The position numbers and the translations under genes were made by a program. Positions 17,879 through 26,011 of a stretch of 64,000 bases of DNA are shown piece by piece; within the stretch, counting starts at the first letter, position 1; each line of letters opens with the position of its first letter. The stretch is from assembly GCA_903945175.1 (NCBI GenBank), contig CAJAUM010000015.1, positions 19,651 through 83,650 on the forward strand, in the 5' to 3' direction. The DNA comes from an uncultured Bacteroidales bacterium (GTDB lineage: Bacteria > Bacteroidota > Bacteroidia > Bacteroidales > FEN-979). Under the pieces are notes generated by a model. The model was not told where the DNA came from and ran no database searches. It saw only the letters and a list, made by a program, of their open reading frames with translations.

Positions 17879-18259
17879 TCAATAGGCCACCGATGCGGGA
17901 ATATTAGGATGAAGCGGGTTTGCGATGACGCACTGGCGGGCCGGATGTATCATGATATCCATATCTTCCATGGGAATGGCCCCAAGCAGACATTGATTTC
18001 CAAGAACCATGGCGGCTGAAAAGCTGACCCTGCCCTGCCAATCGATTTTGATCGGTCCCACAGAGGGTATTTGGTGAACGATGCCATCAGCAAGCGTAAC
18101 AGGACGTTTTTCAAACTCATTAAGCTTTAGTTGTATGGCCTGTGATTCAGTGATGCAAAGGTGCAGCACTCCTGTAACAACCAAACATTCTATCTCTAAC
18201 GGATGGATTTCAGGAAACTGGGGGTTAGATAGTTTTATGAGGGTTTTAACTACTCCCAT
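17879..18259 (-). CDS. Clan AA aspartic-protease-like protein lacking the catalytic Asp
   Basis: 126 residues with the layout of short retropepsin-like clan AA proteases. A first strand leads to LVVTGVLHLCI where the family has LVDTGATHLCI, and the C-terminal part LLGAIPMEDMDIMIHPARQ is typical of the group. The active-site D-T-G reads V28-T-G here; codon GTT at 18178-18176 is one substitution from GAT. The enzyme should be inactive unless this is a sequencing error. It is flanked by palindromic repeat clusters on both sides. It may be a decaying gene or a non-catalytic binding protein. Confidence 0.75.
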   Translation of the reverse strand: MGVVKTLIKLSNPQFPEIHPLEIECLVVTGVLHLCITESQAIQLKLNEFEKRPVTLADGIVHQIPSVGPIKIDWQGRVSFSAAMVLGNQCLLGAIPMEDMDIMIHPARQCVIANPLHPNIPASVAY

Positions 18260-18369
18260 GATATAAATACAGCCAATTCAAATCGTCACGTAGCTAAAAA
18301 GCTCATAAATGATAGATTTACAACGATTTCAAAGAACAATTTCTATTTTTTAGTGGACACTAATGTGAA

Positions 18370-18583
18370 AGAATAATAAGTTACCACATGAGCCACCTTA
18401 GCCTGGAGCGGTGATTATGGAGCGGTAAAACATAAATGCACCATCGAGTGACAGGCGTAGTGGCGGTGTGGTAACTTATTATTCTTTCATCATCGAGTGA
18501 CAGGCGCAGAGACGGTGTGGTAACTATTATTCTTTCACCATTGAGCAACAGGCGTAGTGGCGGTGTGGTAACTTATTATTCCA
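18370..18583 (+). repeat. Palindromic repeat cluster C (one full element plus two extra arms)
   Basis: The full element 18371-18484 starts GAATAATAAGTTACCACATG and ends TGTGGTAACTTATTATTC, inverted relative to clusters A and B. Two further short arms follow in tandem (about 18492-18534 and 18542-18582), each ending GTGTGGTAACTATTATTC or similar. Three tandem copies of one arm against one of the other is a repeated theme of the family. Confidence 0.85.
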
Positions 18584-18596
18584 AGGATAAAAAAAA

Positions 18597-18624
18597 GGGC
18601 TGGCTCAAATGCATGAACCAGCCC
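18597..18624 (-). terminator. Terminator of the C25 protease gene
   Basis: Stem GGGCTGG/CCAGCCC with a run of T on the minus strand (plus-strand A run 18588-18596), 20 bases after the stop of the minus-strand protease gene. Confidence 0.88.
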
Positions 18625-18644
18625 TATGTGATAAAAGATGTATC

Positions 18645-21600
18645 CTACTTTCCGATCACGAACTTGACGGAGGTTGCAACCCCGTTCCCATTCACCTTCA
18701 GGTGATATATCCCCTGCGGCAGACCAGTCAGATGAATATTCTTGTGCAACTTATCCTGGAATTTAACATCCCTGGCTGTGTAAACGGTTACGCCAAGTGC
18801 ATTCATGATGGTAATGTTCACATTATTGACCACGGATGAGGTTAGATCGAGGGTGAAGTTGCCATCGTTGGGGTTCGGGAAGATGTCGATGCCAATGCCA
18901 TCGATTTCGGAGATGCCAACCGGAGCAAAGATCGTTACGGGTTTTCCCTCAGATGCAAGGCCTTCTCCGCAGCTGTTCGAGGCCTTTGCCTGCAGCGTAG
19001 CCATCCCGCGGAAGGTTTTATCCCAGGTAACGGCTCCTGTAAGGCCGGTGCCTGAAACAGCGCCTGCATCAGCCGGGGTAAGGGTCCATACATAGGCCAG
19101 GGCGCCGGGAACTTCGGCGATGGTAAAGCTGCTCTGGAGTCCTTTGTTGAGGTTCACACTGTCGGTGCCGGTTGGTTTCAGCGGGGCCACCGGGGCTTCG
19201 ATGACGTTTACAGCCAATGCTTCGGAGAAGATACCTTTGCCGCATTCGTTTTCTCCCATCACCATGATGGTGAAGTTTCCGGTAAATCCGGGAGCGAGGG
19301 CCAGGGTGCCGGTTAATCCGGTTCCTGAGATGGTTCCGGCCGATTCGGGCTGCGGAAGCCAGGTATAGGTGGTTGCATTGGTTGCCCCTTCGGTGGTGTA
19401 AACGATGCCAGAGAGCTCTTTACAAAGGGTAACTGATCCGGTTGGTTTGGAGGCTACGCCTGGCAAACTGTTGATGACCACCTCCTTCACCTTGGTGTCG
19501 GTACAAAGTCCGTTGACCTTGGCTTCGAGTGTAACGATATAGGTACCCGGGTCGGTGAAGGCATGGGTGGGATTTTGTTCAGTGGAGGTGTTGCTGCTGC
19601 CCGAATTCGGATCGCCGAAGTTCCAGCTCCAGCTGGTGAGGATTCCCCCGTTGGGATTGGTCATATCGGTGAGCTGCAGGGGTACGCCCGGACATCCGTT
19701 GGCTGCCTGGAAATCGGCAACGGGCAGGTTTGAAACGCCGATGTAGGCTGTTTTTGTCAGAAAAACAGGTTCTCCGGTCGCCTTGGATACAGTCAGGGTC
19801 ACATCATGGTTACCTGACTCACTATAGGCAATGCCGGTCGGGTTCTGCTCGGTGGAAGTTCCCGGCGTGCCGCCTGCGAATACCCATGCCCAGCTAATGG
19901 GAGATCCCGAAGAGAGATCGTTGTAATCGATGCTGGATCCAACGCAAAGGCTGGTGGCGCTTGCGGCAAAATTGGCCTGGAGGGTCGTAGAAACCACCGC
20001 AACGCTGTGGCTGTAACGGTAGAAGTTGTGCTTGGTGACGGTCACAATCACCTGTGAGCCTACCGGAATTTCAGGAATGGCAAGTAAAACAGGACCGCCG
20101 GCGATGCCGTAGCCTGTGGCCAGGACCGCTCCGTCCAGGGTAAGTGCGATGAAGGCGCTGTCGTTGGCTTGGATGGAGAATTCAGTTGCACCAAAGTTGA
20201 TTGCGGTGTCATGCACCACGGTGAGGGCAGTTGGAATTTCGCTGTACATCACCTGGAAGGCATCCCCGAACATATGGAATAAACGGTAGGTGATCTGCTT
20301 ATTGTTGGTGTTGTAGGGCCAGTTTGAGCGTTTCAGGAAATATTTTCCAGCTGCATTGCCAAAGGCGGGCAGGACGCCGCGTTCAGTAGGAGTAGATCCT
20401 TCAGCCGGCATAAAGTCGGGCCACATGTTGTCGTACATCCCCCATACGAAGACATCGTTTACAAAGGAGTAGGAGGTTTCGCTGGGACAGATCAGACCGA
20501 GTGCGCCTGAATTGTGTCCATTCTTGGTATGACGGTGGAACGCCTCGCCGAAACAGGCGGTTGAGCGCTGGTAGGCTCCCGTTTGGCAGTTGATTGAAAA
20601 TACAAAGGTAAGGTCGCTGTTGGTGAGCTGGGCAATGTTGCCAATTTCGTAGCTTGGCTCTCCCCAACCGGGATAATAGCCATGGTCGCGGTGTTGCAGC
20701 ATGAAGGCGCCGGAGTCGATGGCCTGGTTTACCTGCGATGCATTGCCGCCGTCCCATCCGCCGAGGGTGGCGGGTGACAGTGGAATGTAGCTCAATCCGC
20801 TGGGTCCGAAATAATTTACGATGGTAGCGGTATTCTGGGCGGTTGACCATTGGGAGCCGGGGGTTCCTTCGTACACCTTATTGATGCGGCGGGGATGTTT
20901 ACCCTGAACGGCGCTGAAATAGCCTCCCACGATCTCTGAACAGAGCTGGAACCAGCGCACGGTCTGCCATCCCAATGCAGTGATGGGTTTATCGTAAAAG
21001 CGCGGGTTGACAGGCGGGTTGCGTTCATAGTTCAGGAACTTTGTGACCATGGTGGTAAGTTGGGTGGCATCGTTGGCGGTGATCCTTGAAAAGATCACGT
21101 CGGGCATTTCGTCGCCGGTGACATCCGCATATTTATTGTCAGAAGCAAAATTCGGGTACCCGTCGGGGTGAACATACATGTGTGAAATCAGGTTTTTTGT
21201 TCCGTCGGTGCCATAATCGCCTAACATGAGGCAGGCGGCTGGCTTGATGGTCCATGTGTTGTATGCATTGTCGATAAAGGCCTCAATGGCGGCAACAGTA
21301 TTTCCGCCGACCTGCTCAACCGTGAATACCTTGGTTAAAATGCCCTGTTCGGTGCGAAATTTACGGATGGAATCGGCCCATGAGAGAAAAGCGGCGCCGG
21401 TTGGGGAGATGATGATATATTCACATTCGTCGGTGAGGGGTTTTTTAGCGGCTGACTGCCAACGGGCATTGTAGTCGATCAAAGGTAGCGAGGCATAATT
21501 CAGAAGGTTGTCCTGCAAGATCGGATCCCACCAGGTACTGCGGAAGGCGGGGTTGCCAAACTGGCCGTTGCCGCCCTCGAAGGTCACTTCGACCTGAAGG

Positions 21601-22157
21601 TCTTTGTAAACGATAAGATCTTTCGTCACCGGGTTGTACTGAAACGGGGTGATCCCCAGGATAACGGCATCGACGCCACGGATCTGGGTCACTTCCGACA
21701 TGGTTACGGGTGATGCGGGATAGAGGGCATTGGTTGAATAGACCTGGCTGTTTTTCACGTAGGCCATGGGGCGGGTGTCATTGTCAACAGGGATGCGGGG
21801 CGATGGGGCCATCTCCACCTGGTGAATGACCTCGGTACGCTGCGAAATGATGTTGAACCTGGGGGTGGCTCCCTGAGGAATGGCAATGTAACGGCCGCTT
21901 CCGGGCAGGCTGGGCATCCCTTCATCGTTGAAGAGGAAGGTTCCGTTTAAACTGATATTCTTCATTGTGCTGCCATCCACCACCTGGTCGTCAAGCGAAA
22001 AGGAGGGAATGGCATAGCGAACGGTGACGGATGCAGCTTTTGCATCGACCAGGTTATAACCGGGCTTCCCCGATATATCGGCATAGTTGAACTGCTGCGC
22101 GCGCATGTTCAGGGCTGTAACTGCGAGAAGCGCTAAGAAAAATGTAAATTTCCTCAT
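18645..22157 (-). CDS. Gingipain-like C25 cysteine protease with PKD domains and T9SS sorting domain
   Basis: 1170 residues. The signal peptide is MRKFTFFLALLAVTALNMRA. A C25-type propeptide region (about 30-200) precedes the caspase-like peptidase domain (about 230-650). The catalytic dyad is visible as H492 in HRDHGYYPGW and C524 in SINCQTGAY. Two PKD-like domains follow (SLCVGSSIDYNDLSSGSPIS and FQAANGCPGVPLQL), then two further Ig-like domains. The C-terminal sorting domain starts at IDIFPNPNDGNF and ends VKFVIGK. The protein is probably exported by T9SS and attached to the surface. It follows a second C25 gene with a 32-base gap and is probably co-transcribed with it. Substrate specificity cannot be read from the sequence. 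Confidence 0.93.
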   Translation of the reverse strand: MRKFTFFLALLAVTALNMRAQQFNYADISGKPGYNLVDAKAASVTVRYAIPSFSLDDQVVDGSTMKNISLNGTFLFNDEGMPSLPGSGRYIAIPQGATPRFNIISQRTEVIHQVEMAPSPRIPVDNDTRPMAYVKNSQVYSTNALYPASPVTMSEVTQIRGVDAVILGITPFQYNPVTKDLIVYKDLQVEVTFEGGNGQFGNPAFRSTWWDPILQDNLLNYASLPLIDYNARWQSAAKKPLTDECEYIIISPTGAAFLSWADSIRKFRTEQGILTKVFTVEQVGGNTVAAIEAFIDNAYNTWTIKPAACLMLGDYGTDGTKNLISHMYVHPDGYPNFASDNKYADVTGDEMPDVIFSRITANDATQLTTMVTKFLNYERNPPVNPRFYDKPITALGWQTVRWFQLCSEIVGGYFSAVQGKHPRRINKVYEGTPGSQWSTAQNTATIVNYFGPSGLSYIPLSPATLGGWDGGNASQVNQAIDSGAFMLQHRDHGYYPGWGEPSYEIGNIAQLTNSDLTFVFSINCQTGAYQRSTACFGEAFHRHTKNGHNSGALGLICPSETSYSFVNDVFVWGMYDNMWPDFMPAEGSTPTERGVLPAFGNAAGKYFLKRSNWPYNTNNKQITYRLFHMFGDAFQVMYSEIPTALTVVHDTAINFGATEFSIQANDSAFIALTLDGAVLATGYGIAGGPVLLAIPEIPVGSQVIVTVTKHNFYRYSHSVAVVSTTLQANFAASATSLCVGSSIDYNDLSSGSPISWAWVFAGGTPGTSTEQNPTGIAYSESGNHDVTLTVSKATGEPVFLTKTAYIGVSNLPVADFQAANGCPGVPLQLTDMTNPNGGILTSWSWNFGDPNSGSSNTSTEQNPTHAFTDPGTYIVTLEAKVNGLCTDTKVKEVVINSLPGVASKPTGSVTLCKELSGIVYTTEGATNATTYTWLPQPESAGTISGTGLTGTLALAPGFTGNFTIMVMGENECGKGIFSEALAVNVIEAPVAPLKPTGTDSVNLNKGLQSSFTIAEVPGALAYVWTLTPADAGAVSGTGLTGAVTWDKTFRGMATLQAKASNSCGEGLASEGKPVTIFAPVGISEIDGIGIDIFPNPNDGNFTLDLTSSVVNNVNITIMNALGVTVYTARDVKFQDKLHKNIHLTGLPQGIYHLKVNGNGVATSVKFVIGK

Positions 22158-22189
22158 GGGGTTACGTTTAAATTGGTTAAGGATGAAAG

Positions 22190-24304
22190 TTATCTTACTA
22201 CAATGAGTTTTATGATGGATGAATGATCTTTGGTTTCAATGCGGCAGAAATAGACCCCCTGGCTTTCACTGCTGAGGTCGATGAGATCGGAATGGAGCCC
22301 GGCCGCACTGTTGTTATAGGTGCGGGTGAGGAGGGTCTGACCAAGTGAATTGATGAGGGTGAGTGTGACATCGGAGGGCTGGCTGAGGGTAAAGGAGAGG
22401 CTGGCCTGTCCGCTGGTTGGGTTGGGGGAGAGGGAGCAGGTGAATTTGCCTGATCGATACGGTATTCCCACGGTGGTATTGTCGATCCAGACCTTGAGTG
22501 CAGGATCGCCCAGCACGTTGCAGTCGTAGAAGCACCAGCGCTGGGCGCCCGGTTCAAATTCGCCGGGAAGGCCGATCCAGGGGGCTGTTTTGATTTTTGA
22601 CATGGTGTGCGCTGATCCGAGTTCAGTGATGGCCGAGTCGGGATCGGGGTGATAGAGGGCGCTGATAAATTCACGGTGAATATGGGCCGAAGGGCCTTCG
22701 GTTTGTCCCTGGTTAAACCATCCGTAGCGGGAGTTGAAGACGCCGGCAACCAGAAAGTTGGCGATGGAGGTGCATTTTTCGGCGATACAATCGGACTCGT
22801 CAAATGCGCCGCAGATGCACCCGTGGGTATACATCAGCTGATAATTATGCGTAATGCCATCGATCTGCGAAAAATTGGAGAGCTTGATGTCGCTGTTCGA
22901 AAGGCGCATCATGTAATCCCAGTTCGAATGTCCGCAATGGTGGATGAAGGCCTTGCCGGCATTGACCCCATCGAGCACCTCGCTTTTTGTCCAGTTATAA
23001 GAGGGCGTATCGTAGAGCCGGGTGATGTTGTTGGTTGCCGAAGGGATGCCGTAGGTGCTGTATCCGTTGTCGCTGTGGTCATCCACAATCAGTTCGAGAT
23101 AATCTGATCCGTAGGTGGGGGGCTGATCGTAGAGGAATTCGGAGACCAGGAAGGGCTTTTTCATCTCCTCCGGAACCGGGCTGCCCTGGTAGGCGACCGA
23201 TTTGTGCACCATGTTGGCCTGTTCCTGCAATGTGCTGAAACACATGCGTCCAACAGAAAGTTCGGGGAGCAAGTCAGCTTCTTCCTGTACCGTAAGGGTA
23301 GGCGCTTCGCCCCATTTTTCATTGCCATTGGCGTTCCAGTTGCCGTCGAGGCCTGAAAAATAAATATCTGCCGGGATGTTGTTATCGGTGTAGGGCGTCC
23401 CGCCTGAATTTACGTAGCAATACAATCCACGGTAGGGAAGGCGGTCGGCATCGCCGCCCAGGACCACCTGTTCAATGGCGGAGTTCTGGTATTCCGCGAT
23501 GATATAGTTGCGAATTTTTTCAGGCAGGTCAATTCCGGTCATGGTACTTTCGATCGACTCGGTGGTGGCGATCTGCGCTGTAAGACCTCTGGTGCTGTAA
23601 TAATTCAGGAGATCCTGGAATCCGGCCTGATACTGGGCCTGGGTGATGATCAGGATGGGGTAGCTGGTTTTCAGCTTACTTCTGGAGGGGTATTGCTGCA
23701 TCATCTCCGGGTTTTGGGCAAACAGACGTACCCGTTTGAGGGCATTTTCGGAGGGGGTCAGATTTTTAAGCGCCTTCGCAGCGGCCACATCGGGGGCTGT
23801 GGCAATGGTGATTGTCACTCTGCGGTAGTAGGAGGCCGATTTCATGGCAGGATTGTAGATCACCGGGGTGAAGGTTGACAGGGCAAAGGCATAACCATTG
23901 AGGTAGGAGGTGATCAAATGACCTGTGGGGGTTAAGGGGTAATTGGCGGCAGAACGGTAAACCGCTTCATTTTTGATGAATTTTCCGTCGGAACCCTTGG
24001 AGATGGGCTGATTGTACTGTTGCGGGAAGAGTTCGAGGATACCCGGGATGGTGGTAAGTTCTTCGCCTCTTACCGTGATGGAGACTGCTTTCTCGCCCGG
24101 GGGAAGCATCAGGGCCACCTGCTGGTAGGGCAGTGCGGGTTCTCCAAAGAGACCGGCAAGCAAGGTCTGGTTGAGCGTGAGGGATTGGTGTGCTCCGTTC
24201 TGTAGGATGACAGGCTGCGAAAAAGTGTAGACCTTTTCGATATTTCCCGCCAGCGCTGCGATGGTCACCAGAAGGGAGAATAAAACTGCGGTAAACTTTT
24301 TCAT
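22190..24304 (-). CDS. Gingipain-like C25 cysteine protease with T9SS sorting domain
   Basis: 704 residues from ATG 24304, which begins the signal peptide MKKFTAVLFSLLVTIAALAG; upstream in-frame TTG and ATG codons would place polar residues before it. A propeptide region precedes a C25 catalytic domain with H459 in HHCGHSNWD and C496 in HGCICGAFD, matching the family's His and Cys-x-x-Gly pattern. The C-terminus is a type A sorting domain (FTCSLSPNPTSGQASLSF to the end). Unlike its neighbour it has no PKD domains. First gene of a probable two-protease operon. Confidence 0.93.
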   Translation of the reverse strand: MKKFTAVLFSLLVTIAALAGNIEKVYTFSQPVILQNGAHQSLTLNQTLLAGLFGEPALPYQQVALMLPPGEKAVSITVRGEELTTIPGILELFPQQYNQPISKGSDGKFIKNEAVYRSAANYPLTPTGHLITSYLNGYAFALSTFTPVIYNPAMKSASYYRRVTITIATAPDVAAAKALKNLTPSENALKRVRLFAQNPEMMQQYPSRSKLKTSYPILIITQAQYQAGFQDLLNYYSTRGLTAQIATTESIESTMTGIDLPEKIRNYIIAEYQNSAIEQVVLGGDADRLPYRGLYCYVNSGGTPYTDNNIPADIYFSGLDGNWNANGNEKWGEAPTLTVQEEADLLPELSVGRMCFSTLQEQANMVHKSVAYQGSPVPEEMKKPFLVSEFLYDQPPTYGSDYLELIVDDHSDNGYSTYGIPSATNNITRLYDTPSYNWTKSEVLDGVNAGKAFIHHCGHSNWDYMMRLSNSDIKLSNFSQIDGITHNYQLMYTHGCICGAFDESDCIAEKCTSIANFLVAGVFNSRYGWFNQGQTEGPSAHIHREFISALYHPDPDSAITELGSAHTMSKIKTAPWIGLPGEFEPGAQRWCFYDCNVLGDPALKVWIDNTTVGIPYRSGKFTCSLSPNPTSGQASLSFTLSQPSDVTLTLINSLGQTLLTRTYNNSAAGLHSDLIDLSSESQGVYFCRIETKDHSSIIKLIVVR

Positions 24305-24337
24305 GGGGGTAGAATTTGTTTTCATGTCAATGAGAGA

Positions 24338-24345
24338 CAAAGTTA
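24338..24345 (-). promoter_or_regulatory. -7 box of the protease operon
   Basis: TAACTTTG on the minus strand, 33 bases upstream of the ATG at 24304. No clear -33 TTG was found. Confidence 0.45.
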
Positions 24346-24363
24346 CGAATAAAATGGTTGCCT

Positions 24364-24450
24364 GTTGCGTCAGAATAACAGGTACCCATGTTCAACTGCG
24401 CCTTTAATTTGATTATCGATGAATAACAAGTTACCTCAACGCAGCTGCCT
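24364..24450 (+). repeat. Palindromic repeat cluster D, left part, interrupted by IS110
   Basis: A degenerate arm (GTTGCGTCAGAATAACAGGT...) is followed by GAATAACAAGTTACCTCAACGCAGCTGC up to CT at 24449-24450, where the homology stops. It resumes after the insertion element at 25695. Confidence 0.75.
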
Positions 24451-24484
24451 TAAGTTTGTATTTTCATAAAACTGTCATAAATTT

Positions 24485-24627
24485 CCGATAAGGAAGCGGG
24501 TGACCTTGAACGCTACTTAGAGGTATCGCTCTCTCAGACGCATTAGTCCCGCTCCTCTTATCGGTCTTGCAAGAACTCATTGGAATGATAGGCATGGAGG
24601 CCTGATTAAGGTAGTAGTTCCGCAAGA
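24485..24627 (+). ncRNA. Candidate bridge RNA in the 5' non-coding end of the IS110 element
   Basis: Two consecutive stem-loops. The first has arms CCGATAAGGAAGCGGG (24485-24500) and CCCGCTCCTCTTATCGG (24548-24564). The second has arms TCTTGC-AA-GAACT (24565-24577) and AGTTC-C-GCAAGA (24616-24627). Both have large internal loops, the architecture expected for guide loops. CAGACGCATT (24536-24545), in the first loop, is an exact reverse complement of AATGCGTCTG (25688-25697), which spans the right IS boundary and the CT core. Confidence 0.7.
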
Positions 24628-24656
24628 TTTTTGTTTAACAGTTCAAAACCAAAGTT

Positions 24657-25652
24657 ATGAAAAACTATTTGAATTCAGTTGGTGTGGACATTTCAAAAAG
24701 TTTTTTTGATGCTGTCCTGTTCCTTTCTGGAGAACATGAAAAGTTCACAAATGAGAAGAAGGGATTTATTCATTTTGAAAAATGGCTTAAAAAGCACGGT
24801 AGCAATTCTAATAACGTGCTTGTGTGTTTTGAAAACACCGGTTATTTTTCTACCAATCTGGCAATTTATTTGACAGAAAAGCACTATGATTACGTGCAGG
24901 AACATCCTTTGCAGATAAAGCGATCTATTGGACTTCGAAGGGGTAAAAGTGACAAGGCAGATGCCACAGATATCGCCAGGTATGCATGGTTGAACCGGGA
25001 AAATCTTAGGCTATCAAAAGCACCTTCCAAAACACTTTTGACCTTACAGCAAACAAAAACAGCAAGAGATCTATTGGTCAAACAAGCGGTAGCCATTAAG
25101 AATCAACTTAAGGGACTGGAAGTAGTCGGGGACCGTCAAATTTATGGAATAGCTTGTAAATCTCTGAATCGAGTGCTTTCGACAATAAAGAAGCAAATAC
25201 TGAAACTGGAGGGTGAAATCAGAGAAAAAATTAATCAGGACGAAGAACTGTCTGCTAAATTTAAACTATGCCGCAGTGTAACAGGCGTGGGATTGATACT
25301 GGCACTGGAGATGATCATTCATACACAAAATTTTACTGGTTTTAGTGAATGGAGGAAGTTTGCTGCATACAGCGGCACGGTTCCTTATCCATATCAATCC
25401 GGAACAAGCATCAAAGGCAGGGCGCGCATTCATCCGTCAAGTAATCAACGAATGAAAAGTCTTTTAACCATGGCCGCTATTGCTGCGATTAGGGTTGATC
25501 CAGAACTGAGGCAATATTATAAACGCAGAGTCGAAGAAGGCAAGCCAAAGATGAGTGTAATAAACATGATCCGGAATAAAATGCTGGCCCGAATCTTCTC
25601 GACTGTGCAAAGGGGGACACCATTTGTAACAATGTCAAAATTTGCAGCTTAG
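24657..25652 (+). CDS. IS110-family DEDD transposase
   Basis: 331 residues, full length for the family. The N-terminal RuvC-like DEDD domain shows D11 (VGVDISKSFF), E59 (CFENTGYF), D99 and D102 (KSDKADATDIARYAW). The C-terminal Tnp_20 domain has SVTGVGLILALEMI and a serine-containing GRARIHPSSNQRMKSLL segment. IS110 enzymes recombine a circular intermediate into a target chosen by a bridge RNA. The frame is intact, so the element may be active. Confidence 0.95.
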   Translation: MKNYLNSVGVDISKSFFDAVLFLSGEHEKFTNEKKGFIHFEKWLKKHGSNSNNVLVCFENTGYFSTNLAIYLTEKHYDYVQEHPLQIKRSIGLRRGKSDKADATDIARYAWLNRENLRLSKAPSKTLLTLQQTKTARDLLVKQAVAIKNQLKGLEVVGDRQIYGIACKSLNRVLSTIKKQILKLEGEIREKINQDEELSAKFKLCRSVTGVGLILALEMIIHTQNFTGFSEWRKFAAYSGTVPYPYQSGTSIKGRARIHPSSNQRMKSLLTMAAIAAIRVDPELRQYYKRRVEEGKPKMSVINMIRNKMLARIFSTVQRGTPFVTMSKFAA

Positions 25653-25694
25653 AAAAAAGAGTAAAAAATATTTGTTTTTGACCTTGGAATGCGT

Positions 25695-25894
25695 CTGTTG
25701 CTTCAGAAAAACAGTAACCAATTCGCAGCTACGGCTGTTGCTCGATTCTATAATTCATGTTTAGCAATACACTAACTCCGCAACAGCCAAGGCTACTCAT
25801 TTGGTTACTATTTTTCCTTCAATTGAAATTTTCTTTTCCTTTTCAGCCAATAGGCTGCTTATGTGGTAACTTGTTATTCATTATAAAAATCTTC
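25695..25894 (+). repeat. Palindromic repeat cluster D, right part
   Basis: Resumes with GTTGCTTCAG after the IS. A short arm follows (CAGTAACCAATTCGCAGCTACGG.. to GCTCGAT, about 25709-25746), then two long arms: CTCCGCAACAGCCAAGGCTACTC to GGTTAC (about 25776-25809) and CAGCCAATAGGCTGCTTATGTGGTAACTTGTTATTC (about 25845-25880). More diverged than clusters A-C. Confidence 0.75.
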
Positions 25895-25959
25895 ATTCTT
25901 TTTCCGCCCCAGGCGTAGACGCGATGCAGGGACCAAGGGCTTTCCGGGTATAAAGGAAA

Positions 25960-25994
25960 AAAAGAGACCATCCTTGTGAAAGATGGTCTCTTTT
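25960..25994 (-). terminator. Terminator of the Omp28-like gene
   Basis: Near-perfect stem AAAGAGACCATC/GATGGTCTCTTT with an A run on one side and a T run on the other, so it could work in both directions. It lies 17 bases after the stop of the minus-strand gene. Confidence 0.9.
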
Positions 25995-26011
25995 AATTGC
26001 AATGAACGAAA

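Larger units (their letters stand above)
24451..25694 (+). mobile_element. IS110-family insertion sequence
   Basis: About 1244 bp between two CT dinucleotides (24449-24450 and 25695-25696). Joining the flanks gives CGCAGCTGC-CT-GTTGCTTCAG, which matches the intact arm pattern CACTGCG-CCTGTCACTCGA of the palindromic repeats. The element has no inverted ends, a 206-base 5' non-coding end and a short 3' end, all as in the IS110 group. The boundaries are inferred from repeat homology. Confidence 0.8.

Noticed and set aside
16219..18583. CRISPR or tRNA-like structures in the palindromic clusters
   Set aside because: The copies are irregularly spaced, inverted, have no unique spacers of constant size, and no tRNA T-loop or anticodon arm can be drawn.
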